DNA of 44,571 nucleotides from Candidatus Gastranaerophilales bacterium (GCA_944323995.1 CALUUN010000010.1:1-44571); one strand, 5' to 3'. Numbered from the stretch's first letter, positions 7,025-15,127 are shown. Translations and numbers: made by a program. Notes: generated by a model not told the origin, from the sequence alone.

Positions 7025-7849
7025 ATGAAAGCTGTGGAAGAACAATTATATTCAGATATACCGCCGACAAAGCTGCGGAACAAAGACGAAAAATTCAAAC
7101 CTGCCAAAACAAACAAATTCTGGCTGACAATTGCAAGTTTGTTCTTTTTTAACATGCTGCAAAACAGGTTCTATGCATTCAGATACAAAAATGCAGAAAA
7201 CTATTTTACGCGTGAAGAAAATTATCCTACAATTATTTTTGCACCGCACTGCAACTGGTGGGACGGAATTGTTTTGTATAATATTTCTCACAGAATTTGT
7301 CACAAAGAAATCCGGCTTATGGTGGAAGAATTGAACAGGTTCCCGCTTTTACGCCGCGGCGGCGCGTTCTCCGTGTGCAAAAAATCCGCACAAACCGCAA
7401 TGAAAGCGCTTAAATATTCGGTTGAACTTTTGAGTGATTTGAGGAATATTTTATTCATTTTTCCGCAGGGAATTATAAGACCGCCGCATTTCAGACCGAT
7501 TAAGTTCCAGACAGGACTTGCTTATATCGCACAAAATGCCGCCAGAAAATACGGCAAGGTTAACTTGATTCCGGTTTCTATAGATTACTGTTTCCTGCGC
7601 GATAACAGACCGGAAGTGCTTGTGGAATTCGGCAAAAATATCGTCCTTTCCGATCCGGATGTCGACAGAAAAGAATTTACCCACACTCTGGAAAATGCCA
7701 TGACTCAAGTCTGTGACAACCAGATGAATGACATTTCTCACGGGAATTTGAATGATTACAAAATACTTTTCAAACAGCACCTCAAATGGTACAGAAGAAT
7801 TGAACAGAGGTTGAAAAGTATTGATCTGCCCGATGTTTCAAGCGTATAA
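7025..7849 (+). CDS. PlsC-like lysophospholipid acyltransferase
   Basis: A 274-residue protein. The acyltransferase box is HCNWWD (residues 75-80, the H-x4-D catalytic pair), followed by a basic/aromatic region and FPQGIIRPPHFRPIKFQTGLAYIA, the glycerophosphate-binding part. The family transfers acyl chains to lysophospholipids or related acceptors at the inner face of the membrane; the exact acceptor cannot be read from sequence. The ATG at 7025 is preferred over an upstream in-frame start because GGAG precedes it and the protein then begins MKAVEEQ. It is divergent from the DtxR-type regulator and shares its palindrome-containing intergenic region. It ends in a strong bidirectional terminator. 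Confidence 0.88.
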   Translation: MKAVEEQLYSDIPPTKLRNKDEKFKPAKTNKFWLTIASLFFFNMLQNRFYAFRYKNAENYFTREENYPTIIFAPHCNWWDGIVLYNISHRICHKEIRLMVEELNRFPLLRRGGAFSVCKKSAQTAMKALKYSVELLSDLRNILFIFPQGIIRPPHFRPIKFQTGLAYIAQNAARKYGKVNLIPVSIDYCFLRDNRPEVLVEFGKNIVLSDPDVDRKEFTHTLENAMTQVCDNQMNDISHGNLNDYKILFKQHLKWYRRIEQRLKSIDLPDVSSV

Positions 7850-7876
7850 AAAAATCCCTCAAGAGGGATTTTTTTA
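7850..7876. terminator. Bidirectional terminator between convergent genes
   Basis: AAAATCCCTC, an AA loop, GAGGGATTTT, then further T; on the other strand the upstream A-run gives the T tail. It serves the acyltransferase (+) and the MGxAASQAR gene (-). Confidence 0.85.
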
Positions 7877-9583
7877 AGCATCATATCGTTTAAACGATTT
7901 TTCTATATTTTTGGAAATTAATGACTTAATTGTATCGTATTCGGTTGTGAGTGAAGAAATTTCAGTATCCAGATTTTTCATCTTAAGGTCAAGTATTTCT
8001 TCTTTCTGGTTAAGTTTTTGTTTTTCGGTATTGTATTTTGCTTCAGCTTTTGCTATCGCGTCTTCGTCTGTTACTTCTTTTATGTAAGTATTTGTTGCAT
8101 AATTACCCTGATAATAATATCCGTCATCCGTACAGGTCGATAAGAAGTATTTGCCTGTCTTGAGCATTTCCTGAAGATAATCATTGTCAGTTACATTGTT
8201 ATTTTCAACCCAGCCGTTTGTACAAATCTGGTTGAATATTGCGTCAAAGAATCCCGACTGCAATGCCTGATCCGTATTTACACCGGTATTTACAACAACA
8301 TTAAATTTATAATCACTGTCAAGCGTAATAAGGTTACTGTCTTCAACTTTTCTGTTGTTGGTTGTATCAGATACGGTATATTCACTCTTACCGATACCTT
8401 CCATCGCCTGTATAAAGTATGTCAAATATGCGTAGGCAATGTTTGATACGTCGACAGAAACACCGTCTTTTTTATATTTTTTCTTATTACCCATACCCAA
8501 AAATCCGTTTCTGTCGTTATCGTATGTAGTAATACCTATATATTCGGCAGTGTTATATGAATCTTCAGTTCCTCTGAATATTTTACCGAACCATGTTCTG
8601 TGGTGGTTCTGGTCGTTCATCGCGCTGATAACACCTTTCCATCCGCTCTTTTCCCAGGTTTTACCTGAGAATTGCAATGCAAGGTTGTCTGACTGCAATA
8701 ATTTTCTTGTCTGTGCTTCGGCTGATGCGATTGCGGAACTTACACCCGGGTCGCCTGCAACATTCAACAACGACGCAAATTCACTGAACATCCAATCCCA
8801 TATCGGCGAATTTGCAATAGCGTTTGCAGTATTAAGACGTCCGTCATTTTCATCATCAACTTTACACAAAATTTGATAATGCGGGTTCTGGCCGTTTGCA
8901 TCCGATAAAATCTGATCAAGCGTCAGTGTCTGATTACCGATATCACCGTTAGATTTTGCGCCGGTACGAATTTGTACATCTTCTGCCGCAAGTTCAGCTT
9001 TCAAGGCTTCTCTGTCATACATATAAGATGTTGTTTCAAAATCTCCCGAAGTATAATAATCTATCAATTCAGCCAGAGTCATTTCTTCAACTTTTGTGGT
9101 CACAAGATCTGTTGTGCCCATACCCATTGACTGAGCGTATTCAATACCGACATAAGTTGCAGCCTGCTCATTACTGATAATACCGCTTTTTGCAAGCCCT
9201 TCAATAAATTTGTTACGCATTGTGCTTGACGGCAGGCAGCCCAAACCTTCCTGCGGAATACCCGCTGCACGGGCTGCAGTTGCATAAGCACTGCTCAAGA
9301 CAGTTTTGCCTGATGTGTCGGTTATTAATGTCGGCAGATATCCGTTCATCTGCGACGGTGTCATCAATAAACCGTAGCTTAATGGTGTTGTGGTATCTCC
9401 CGTTCCGTAAAAATCGTACACTAATTTTGTTTGATCTAATGAATTCTGATATTCGGTTGATAAATCTGTCAAATCACGAGAGAGCGCTATTTTTTGATGT
9501 GAATAGCGCATAGACTGATATTCACAGTCCGCTTTGCGTGCCGTGATGGTTAATAGTCTGGCTTGTGATGCTGCTAAACCCAT
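7874..9583 (-). CDS. MGxAASQAR-family protein, long version
   Basis: A 569-residue protein related to that at 193-1251. It begins MGLAASQARLLTITARK and ends in a coiled-coil stretch (KLNQKEEILDLKMKNLDTEISSLT...) closing with ISKNIEKSFKRYDA. The middle ~450 residues are Asn/Thr/Tyr-rich, with no signal peptide or TM helix, consistent with a secreted or filament-associated protein. AAAGGA precedes the ATG at 9583. It is divergent from the export operon starting at 9783, about 200 bases away, which makes it a candidate substrate or capping/adaptor protein for that apparatus; this is inference from position and layout. Function otherwise unknown. Confidence 0.78.
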   Translation of the reverse strand: MGLAASQARLLTITARKADCEYQSMRYSHQKIALSRDLTDLSTEYQNSLDQTKLVYDFYGTGDTTTPLSYGLLMTPSQMNGYLPTLITDTSGKTVLSSAYATAARAAGIPQEGLGCLPSSTMRNKFIEGLAKSGIISNEQAATYVGIEYAQSMGMGTTDLVTTKVEEMTLAELIDYYTSGDFETTSYMYDREALKAELAAEDVQIRTGAKSNGDIGNQTLTLDQILSDANGQNPHYQILCKVDDENDGRLNTANAIANSPIWDWMFSEFASLLNVAGDPGVSSAIASAEAQTRKLLQSDNLALQFSGKTWEKSGWKGVISAMNDQNHHRTWFGKIFRGTEDSYNTAEYIGITTYDNDRNGFLGMGNKKKYKKDGVSVDVSNIAYAYLTYFIQAMEGIGKSEYTVSDTTNNRKVEDSNLITLDSDYKFNVVVNTGVNTDQALQSGFFDAIFNQICTNGWVENNNVTDNDYLQEMLKTGKYFLSTCTDDGYYYQGNYATNTYIKEVTDEDAIAKAEAKYNTEKQKLNQKEEILDLKMKNLDTEISSLTTEYDTIKSLISKNIEKSFKRYDA

Positions 9584-9782
9584 TTCAGCTTAATTTCCTT
9601 TCGTAATTTAGTGACAGTTTCCTTCATGTAGTATTACGTCATTTTGTATAATAATCTTTAAATAAGTTAATCTTTTTCGTTACAAAAATTAACACAATAC
9701 GGGCTGACAACTGTCAAATATCCATTAAATGATTGATGTGAAGTATTAAATAATATTCTATTGTAAATATGGGGCAGGGAAT

Positions 9783-10952
9783 ATGAGTACTCAGACCGTA
9801 AATCCGATAGATTCAAAAGAATTATATGCTGAATATAACTGGTACAGGAACACTTTTCCGCCGGTAGTTCAAAAGTGCTGCGACGAATTCTTTTTGCCCG
9901 GATTTAAATTTTCAATGATAGGGATAAGCAAAAATGTTAATCCTTTGATGGATAAAGATTCTTATTTTGTAACAAAAATCCGCATTGACAAACAGTACGA
10001 TATGTTTTTCAGGAGTTCGGAAAAAGCGATTTCGTTAATTTTGGACAGGGTGCTCGGAAAACCGAACAGATCTTTCAACCTTAACAGAATGACCGATCTT
10101 GAAGCTAAAATTATTACATCATTTAACGATTATATGTTCAATGTTGCATCAGCTCTTCTTAACCCGCCCCCGCCGAATGAATTAAGAAGAACAAACTTTG
10201 ACGTAATCCATCTGACTTTTGTCATAAGAGATGTTGACGAACCAAGGTTCGGAAAATTTATAGTATCACTGCCCGCAGCCCTTTTAAAGCCTGACGCTGT
10301 TGTTTCAAAAGGGCCGAAATTTGATAACACATCTTTTAAGACAAGTACGCTTGACGTGAATATTAAAATCGGCAGCACAAGATTTACGATGATGGATTTA
10401 AAAAATCTTGACGTTGAAGACATAGTAGTTTTTGACAACAGCAACACAAAACACATGACACTTGTCATAGATGACTACGTAAAAGATATAAAACTCAATC
10501 CGAACCTCGGATTAATAACACCGGTAGAAAATAACGGAGGAGATAATATGGGAGCCAACAATTTATGGGACAGCATCGAGGTAGAAATGACCGCTGAATT
10601 CGATGCGGTGAAAATAACTCTCGGAGACCTTAAAAGCATAGAAGACGGCATGGTGGTTGACTTGACGTCAATTTACGATAATAAAGTAACTTTAAAAGTT
10701 GAAGATAAAATAATAGCCCGCGGTGAACTTGTCATAGTAAATGACAGATACGGGGTTAAGATAAACGAAGTTACGGCACAGAAAAAAGAAGCCGCCGCGC
10801 AGCCTGAGGAATTAGCGGATGACTTTGAAGCAGATGAGGCTGAAGTTAATGAAACACCGGCCGGCGGAGAAGAAGAAGCACCGGCAGGCAATGACCAGCA
10901 GGATGAAGAATTTGACTACAGCGACTTTGAACTTGACGATGAAGATATTTAA
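9783..10952 (+). CDS. FliM/FliN/SctQ-type C-ring protein with two SPOA domains
   Basis: A 389-residue protein of the flagellar switch/type III C-ring family. An N-terminal domain (residues 1-170) with FliM-like features is followed by two SPOA domains, about 185-255 (LDVNIKIGSTRFTMMDLKNLDVEDIVV) and 268-335 (IEVEMTAEFDAVKITLGDLKSIEDGMVV), and an acidic tail of ~50 residues rich in Glu/Asp/Pro. Having both SPOA domains in one chain resembles SctQ/YscQ or a FliM-FliN fusion rather than classical FliN. It would form the cytoplasmic ring under the export gate, and in flagella it binds phospho-CheY. It is first gene of the operon through fliR. GGCAGGGA precedes the ATG. Confidence 0.88.
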   Translation: MSTQTVNPIDSKELYAEYNWYRNTFPPVVQKCCDEFFLPGFKFSMIGISKNVNPLMDKDSYFVTKIRIDKQYDMFFRSSEKAISLILDRVLGKPNRSFNLNRMTDLEAKIITSFNDYMFNVASALLNPPPPNELRRTNFDVIHLTFVIRDVDEPRFGKFIVSLPAALLKPDAVVSKGPKFDNTSFKTSTLDVNIKIGSTRFTMMDLKNLDVEDIVVFDNSNTKHMTLVIDDYVKDIKLNPNLGLITPVENNGGDNMGANNLWDSIEVEMTAEFDAVKITLGDLKSIEDGMVVDLTSIYDNKVTLKVEDKIIARGELVIVNDRYGVKINEVTAQKKEAAAQPEELADDFEADEAEVNETPAGGEEEAPAGNDQQDEEFDYSDFELDDEDI

Positions 10953-10961
10953 GGAGAGCTT

Positions 10962-11327
10962 ATGGGAGGATATATCGCAAATTTTACTGTTTATACAATG
11001 GCAATGCTCGGGCTTATATGCTTTGCGCTTTTTGTCTATAAGAAATTTTTAAGCGGAAATTCTTTCAAAAATAAATCAAATTTTTTGGGAGTAGAAGAAT
11101 GCATAAGTCTTGCGCCGAGGAAAAATTTGTATGTAGTACGTGCCGGCAGCGAAAAATTTCTTATCGCTTCCGACGTTGACAAAACAACGCTTATTTCAAA
11201 ACTCGGGACTTCGCAAAGAACCGAACGCAGGGCGGAAGATATTGACGATTTGCCGGTAATAGTTGATTTTCCCGTCAAAGAAAAACCGGTTATAAAAGAA
11301 ATGCTTAAAAAAATTAATGATATGTAA
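10962..11327 (+). CDS. fliO: Flagellar biosynthesis protein FliO
   Basis: A 121-residue protein with one N-terminal TM helix (residues 7-28, FTVYTMAMLGLICFALFVY) and a basic cytoplasmic domain. The run LGVEECISLAPRKNLYVVRAG...FLIASD matches the FliO consensus (sLgp+k.l.lV.vg...ll.g). FliO assists assembly of the FliP ring in the export gate. It lies ten bases after the C-ring gene and directly before fliP, the usual order. GGAG lies before the ATG. Confidence 0.85.
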   Translation: MGGYIANFTVYTMAMLGLICFALFVYKKFLSGNSFKNKSNFLGVEECISLAPRKNLYVVRAGSEKFLIASDVDKTTLISKLGTSQRTERRAEDIDDLPVIVDFPVKEKPVIKEMLKKINDM

Positions 11328-11336
11328 GGATATAAA

Positions 11337-11978
11337 ATGGAAACAATTATAAAAGATATGAACCCTGTATTGCAGATGCTTATAGTAATGACGGTATTTT
11401 CGCTTATACCGTTTGTATTCTGCTGTATGACAAGTTTTTTGAGGTTTGTAATAGTATTTTCAATGCTTAAAACAGCACTCGGAACCCAGCAGGTTCCGCC
11501 CTCAATCGTAATTATCGGACTTGCCATGATTCTTACGTTTTACACAATGGGAACAACATTTACCAAAATGTATGAACTCGGCTCAATTCCGTACCAGCAA
11601 AACAAAAACATGATTGAGGCGATAAACGAGGGTTCAAAACCTTTAAAAGAATTTATGATGAAACAAACACGCGAATCCGATCTGGCGTTTTTTGTTGAAT
11701 TTTCGCAAAAAGAACCTCCGAAATCACCGGAAGAAATAACAATCTGGCAGATTGCGCCGGCGTTTATTATAAGCGAATTGAAAACAGCCTTTGAAATCGG
11801 GTTTATAATATTTGTACCGTTTATCGTACTGGATCTGGTAGTTGCGAACATACTTCTTGCACTCGGTATGTTCATGTTATCACCGACGATCATATCCCTG
11901 CCGTTTAAACTGTTGATATTTATTGCGGTTGACGGCTGGTCGCTCATTGTACAGGGGCTTGTTACAAGTTACAATTAA
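11337..11978 (+). CDS. fliP: Export gate protein FliP
   Basis: A 213-residue FliP/SctR protein. Hallmarks are TSFLRFVIVFSMLKTALGTQQVPPS near the N-terminus, a periplasmic middle with FMMKQTRESDLAFF, and the C-terminal helices ELKTAFEIGFIIFVPFIVLDLVVANILLALGM and SLPFKLLIFIAVDGWSLI. About four TM segments. There is no cleavable signal peptide, unlike FliP of enterobacteria. It forms the pentameric core of the flagellar/type III export gate with FliQ and FliR. It is followed eleven bases later by fliQ. Confidence 0.96.
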   Translation: METIIKDMNPVLQMLIVMTVFSLIPFVFCCMTSFLRFVIVFSMLKTALGTQQVPPSIVIIGLAMILTFYTMGTTFTKMYELGSIPYQQNKNMIEAINEGSKPLKEFMMKQTRESDLAFFVEFSQKEPPKSPEEITIWQIAPAFIISELKTAFEIGFIIFVPFIVLDLVVANILLALGMFMLSPTIISLPFKLLIFIAVDGWSLIVQGLVTSYN

Positions 11979-11989
11979 GGATAGAGATT

Positions 11990-12478
11990 ATGGAACCTTT
12001 AATAGAATATTTAGCAAGAGGATTTATGGTAATGCTGGCGATATCAATGCCATGCGTACTTGTTGCGGCGGGAATCGGGCTTGTGGTAGGTATATTGCAG
12101 GCGGTAACACAGGTTCAGGAACAAACAATTGCGGCGGCGCCGAAAATTCTTGCGGTATTTCTTGTAATAATAATCGGCGGAGTCGGGTTTATAAGAATTC
12201 TGACAAACCTTTTCACCGACGGCATGGCGCTTGCATTTAACGTTGTTCCGAAAAATGAAACCTATGTATTGTCGTCGGATTATTATAAATATACGACGCC
12301 GTTTGAAGGCGAAATGAAAGACAGGTTCAAAAATCAGCCTGACATTAATGAAATTATGAAAAATCCGGGCAAAGTTCCGTTTATAGATAACCAGCAGAGG
12401 ATGAAATACCTGCCGAGTCAGAGAACTCCGATGCCGCGCCCTGATTTTGTGGAAACAAATACCATACTCGGAAGATAA
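11990..12478 (+). CDS. fliQ: Export gate protein FliQ with C-terminal extension
   Basis: Residues 1-90 are a typical FliQ/SctS hairpin: GFMVMLAISMPCVLVAAGIGLVVGILQAVTQVQEQTIAAAPKILAVFLVIIIGGVGF. FliQ is normally about 90 residues; this one has 162. The extra ~70 residues are hydrophilic and Pro/Tyr-rich (YYKYTTPFEGEMKDRF...RTPMPRPDF), with no TM segment, and probably lie in the cytoplasm or periplasm near the gate. I see no frameshift or fusion scar. The stop is followed within a few bases by the next gene, so it is translated as part of the operon. Confidence 0.93.
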   Translation: MEPLIEYLARGFMVMLAISMPCVLVAAGIGLVVGILQAVTQVQEQTIAAAPKILAVFLVIIIGGVGFIRILTNLFTDGMALAFNVVPKNETYVLSSDYYKYTTPFEGEMKDRFKNQPDINEIMKNPGKVPFIDNQQRMKYLPSQRTPMPRPDFVETNTILGR

Positions 12479-12481
12479 TCA

Positions 12482-12871
12482 ATGAAAAAACTGTTTTTGA
12501 CAGCCTTAATACTTATGAATATATTGCCGGCGGCAGCTTTTGAAAATTACATGATAATTTCAAATACGCCGGTCAAATCTGTTGCGGTTAAAGACCCTGA
12601 AATTGCAGATGTAATCCCTGTTTTTACAATTGATAATCAGAAAAAAATTCTTCTGTTAAAATCAAAGAAAAAAGGTTCGACTAAAATTTTTGTAAAATAC
12701 ACAACAGAGGAAAAAGTTCTTGAAGTCAAGGTTACTGCAAAATCCACCAAAATAAAACCTGTTGACGGGTTTGAATATTTTGTTATGGACGAACCGCCCG
12801 CCGAAATTGAAATTCCGGCTCCGCCCGCAAATCCTGTTATTCCTCCGCCGGTTATAAAGGACGGTGAATAA
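12482..12871 (+). CDS. Exported pilus/secretin N-domain protein in the fli operon
   Basis: A 129-residue protein with a signal peptide (MKKLFLTALILMNILPAAAF). The mature part, SNTPVKSVAVKDPEIADVIPVFTIDNQKKILLLKSKKKGSTKIFVK, matches the small N-terminal domain found in CpaC/RcpA-type secretins and pilus formation proteins (T2SS-T3SS_pil_N as I know it). A Pro-rich tail (EIEIPAPPANPVIPPP) follows. It lacks any secretin barrel, so it is a stand-alone periplasmic module. It sits between fliQ and fliR, overlapping fliR by one base, which suggests a role in the same apparatus, perhaps in crossing the outer membrane or peptidoglycan. Confidence 0.8.
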   Translation: MKKLFLTALILMNILPAAAFENYMIISNTPVKSVAVKDPEIADVIPVFTIDNQKKILLLKSKKKGSTKIFVKYTTEEKVLEVKVTAKSTKIKPVDGFEYFVMDEPPAEIEIPAPPANPVIPPPVIKDGE

Positions 12872-13650
12872 TGGAACTTATCATTGAAGAACTGATGAAG
12901 ATGTTTCCGGCGCTTAATACAATGCTTGCGGCGGGTATTATGGTATTTTCGCGGCTGATGGGATTCATAAGATTTGCGCCCGTATTTAATAGAAAAGAAA
13001 TTCCCGGAATGGTGAAACTGGCACTTTGTTTACTTTTAACAATAATTATAACCCCGTTTGTAAAAACTGACAGTCTTTTTGTAATGGAATCTTTTACGCT
13101 GTCGATTATTTTGAATATTGTAACCGGAGCCTTGATAGGATATATGGCGCAGTTAATTTTGATGGCGGTTGAAGCCGGAGCGGATATGATTAATATGCAA
13201 ATGGGTTTGTCCTCCGCAATGGTATTGGAGCCGACAACATCAAGCCAGGTTTCTATTTTAAGTAAAATAATGGCGCTTTTCGGGCTTTTAATATTTATAA
13301 ACCTCGGCGGGGTTTACTGGCTGATACGGGCTTTGATGCGCAGTTTTGAAATATTTCCGATATATGCAACAAGTATTCCGCTTGAACAGCTTGTGAATAT
13401 GAATTATCTTATAACAATGTCCTCAAACGTTTTGTTTATGGGGCTGCAGATAGCGGCACCCGTTCTTCTTGCAACGCTCGGGCAGGATATAATTCTCGGT
13501 GTAATTTCAAAAACAGCCCCGCAGGTAAACGTTTTTCAATTGAGCTTTCTGTTTAAACCGGTTCTTGGTGCTGCAATAATGGTATGGATTCTGCCTATGC
13601 TTTTGAATATAATCGGAGAATATTTTTTGTCCTATACAAATATATTTTAA
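12871..13650 (+). CDS. fliR: Export gate protein FliR
   Basis: A 259-residue FliR/SctT protein. It has about six TM helices and family marks: MVFSRLMGFIRFAPVFNRKEIPGMVKLALCLLLT near the start, then MGLSSAMVLEPTTSSQVSILSKIMALFGLLIFINLGG, and the C-terminal GAAIMVWILPMLLNIIGEYF. It completes the FliP-FliQ-FliR gate. The start codon overlaps the previous stop (TAATG). flhB and flhA, often next, are not here; the operon ends and a pilin-like gene with its own promoter follows. Confidence 0.94.
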   Translation: MELIIEELMKMFPALNTMLAAGIMVFSRLMGFIRFAPVFNRKEIPGMVKLALCLLLTIIITPFVKTDSLFVMESFTLSIILNIVTGALIGYMAQLILMAVEAGADMINMQMGLSSAMVLEPTTSSQVSILSKIMALFGLLIFINLGGVYWLIRALMRSFEIFPIYATSIPLEQLVNMNYLITMSSNVLFMGLQIAAPVLLATLGQDIILGVISKTAPQVNVFQLSFLFKPVLGAAIMVWILPMLLNIIGEYFLSYTNIF

Positions 13651-13688
13651 ATTATTTAGAATTAACCGGCTGCAGAAATGTAAACAAA

Positions 13689-13717
13689 TTGACATTTAAA
13701 ATCAAAAAATCTATAAT
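13689..13717 (+). promoter_or_regulatory. Consensus sigma70 promoter of pilin 2
   Basis: TTGACA (13689-13694), exactly 17 bases, TATAAT (13712-13717): a perfect consensus match. It points at the ATG at 13751, with GGAG at 13738-13741, which argues that the ATG, not the GTG at 13785, is the real start of pilin 2. Confidence 0.9.
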
Positions 13718-13750
13718 AAAACCAGGATAGATAAAATGGAGAAAAAACAA

Positions 13751-13804
13751 ATGGTCAAAAACGCAGACTACATCATTGCTCTAAGTGGGGGGGGGGGGCT
13801 GTAA
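13751..13804 (+). other. Poly-G leader reading frame of pilin 2 (OFF)
   Basis: The ATG has a Shine-Dalgarno nine bases upstream and a consensus promoter. It encodes MVKNADYIIALSGGGG and ends at TAA just after the 12-G tract. With 11 G the sequence after the tract reads GGC TGT AAA TCA, the frame that continues through the whole pilin. The present length is therefore OFF. Confidence 0.8.
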
Positions 13805-15122
13805 ATCAGCTTCACGTACTGAACACAGCAGTTTAATAACCCCAAAAGTTAAATCAGCTTTCACTTTAGCAGAAGTGCCTGAGGCACGACAACATATCGG
13901 ACATTGGTCTAATTCTTACAGTCATTGCGAGGAGCGGAGCGACGTCGCAATCGCAAGGTTGGTAAATTGCAACGACAATGCGATTACTACGTCGAATGCT
14001 GTGCATTCTCCTCGTAATGACAAGGGATACAACCCTCTACCACTGGGAGAGGGTGGCACGCAGTGCCGGGTGAGGGTCAAAAAGGCAGCCTTCACACTTG
14101 CGGAAGTATTGATAACACTGGCGATTATCGGCATTGTTGCAGCACTGACAATCCCGACACTTGTACAGAACTATCAAACAAAAGCATGGGATACTGCATC
14201 AGAAGTATTTCAAAGAAAACTTGAAGAATCGTTAAAGGTTATGAATGTTCAAGGAACCTTAGCAGGCTATACAACAACGGAAGCGTTTGTTGATGAATTA
14301 TCTAAACATATTAAGATAACAAGAATATGCGATAACGATGATATTACAACATGCTTTGCAGATAAAGTTACATGGGGAACAGAGAATGAAGAAGTAGAGA
14401 TGGCGGATGTAAAAAGAGCATCACACTTCGGACAGGATAGCTGGGGAACAAATACTGTAGGAGTACAGTTTGCAAACGGTGTTAACGGAGTAATAGCATA
14501 TAATCCAACAGAGACTTGTAAACAGGATCCATATTCAAATCAAATAACAGGAACAAGCTGCTTGGCAATATTATATGACGTAGACGGATTTAAGAATCCA
14601 AATACCCAGAATAAAGATTTAAGAAGTATAAACGTATCAAGTTTAGGCGGAAGTTCATGTTCATTTGAAGTAGGCGGAATATGTTTCGGAACACTTTTCC
14701 AACCGACAGCATTAACACTTGCAGAATGCGAAGCACAAAAAGGTGAACTTGAAATAAATGAATGTTACTACGATGCTGATTACTGGGCAGGTGCAGTAAA
14801 AGCATGTGCAGATCAAGGAAAGCGATTACCGACCCTCGCAGAACTAAACACATTAGCAAATGATTTGTATAACACCACAGTAAGCGGCGGAGACGGAGAA
14901 GTAGTATATGCAACCATGAACACAGACAAAGCAAGTTCTTACGGCATCCCTCTCTATGACTTTGGTGACGGAATTAGCGGCTTCGGCCTGTGGTCCGGTC
15001 AGGAGACGGGCGCTCGCCGCGCGTACGCACGCGAATTCTACTCCGTGAACACGGGCTGGTACTCGAACGCTAACAGAGACTACTCCGGCCCGAGCTTATG
15101 GGCGGTTTGCGTAGGTGAATAA
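13785..15122 (+). CDS. Pilin-like adhesin gene 2, poly-G switched, DGR-type variable end
   Basis: The open frame runs from the GTG at 13785; the likely start is the ATG at 13751 when the G tract has 11 bases. The leader (residues 1-102) contains a first SAFTLAEV at residues 26-33 that runs into other sequence, then translated dispersed repeat (CEERSDVAIA...), then the working signal KKAAFTLAEVLITLAIIGIVAAL. The secreted body is nearly identical in parts to gene 3. The C-terminal C-lectin/FGE-like domain has ACADQGKRLPTLAELNTLA, LWSGQETGA and LWAVCVGE. The last ~47 codons (14979-15122) are GC-rich, unlike the body, and differ from gene 3 almost only at codon positions 1-2. It probably displays a diversified ligand-binding tip on a pilus. 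Confidence 0.88.
   Translation: MGGGGCKSASRTEHSSLITPKVKSAFTLAEVPEARQHIGHWSNSYSHCEERSDVAIARLVNCNDNAITTSNAVHSPRNDKGYNPLPLGEGGTQCRVRVKKAAFTLAEVLITLAIIGIVAALTIPTLVQNYQTKAWDTASEVFQRKLEESLKVMNVQGTLAGYTTTEAFVDELSKHIKITRICDNDDITTCFADKVTWGTENEEVEMADVKRASHFGQDSWGTNTVGVQFANGVNGVIAYNPTETCKQDPYSNQITGTSCLAILYDVDGFKNPNTQNKDLRSINVSSLGGSSCSFEVGGICFGTLFQPTALTLAECEAQKGELEINECYYDADYWAGAVKACADQGKRLPTLAELNTLANDLYNTTVSGGDGEVVYATMNTDKASSYGIPLYDFGDGISGFGLWSGQETGARRAYAREFYSVNTGWYSNANRDYSGPSLWAVCVGE
13787..13798 (+). repeat. Poly-G tract (12 G) in the pilin 2 leader
   Basis: Twelve consecutive G following CTAAGT. A change to 11 (or 8 or 14) G would join the ATG at 13751 to the pilin frame. It is the longest homopolymer of G or C in the window. 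Confidence 0.9.
13921..14021. repeat. Palindrome-ended dispersed repeat inside the pilin 2 leader
   Basis: A 101-base element bounded by GTCATTGCGAGGAG and CTCCTCGTAATGAC (inverted ends with one mismatch). Parts of it occur at 6335-6380, 27337-27398 and 44391-44416. It is read through in frame, giving CEERSDVAIA and NDNAITTSNAVHSPRND. It looks like a small inverted-repeat (MITE/REP-like) element rather than native pilin sequence. Confidence 0.7.
14979..15122 (+). other. DGR-type variable region of pilin 2
   Basis: Aligned codon by codon with 26384-26239 (minus), from CTG TGG TCC GGT to the stop, 17 sense codons differ. In 14 of them the third base is unchanged, and 11 are NNC/NNC pairs such as CGC/TAC, TAC/GGC, GGC/TCC and AGC/ATC. 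Intervening codons are identical at DNA level. This is what independent mutagenesis of AAC codons copied from one template repeat would leave. A stem-loop follows at 15128-15146. Confidence 0.82.
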
Positions 15123-15127
15123 CTGTG

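Noticed and set aside
14590-14934. Minus-strand open frame inside pilin 2
   Set aside because: Complement shadow of the pilin; Leu/Arg/His-rich and repeated in the same place opposite pilin 3, as expected from shared sequence.
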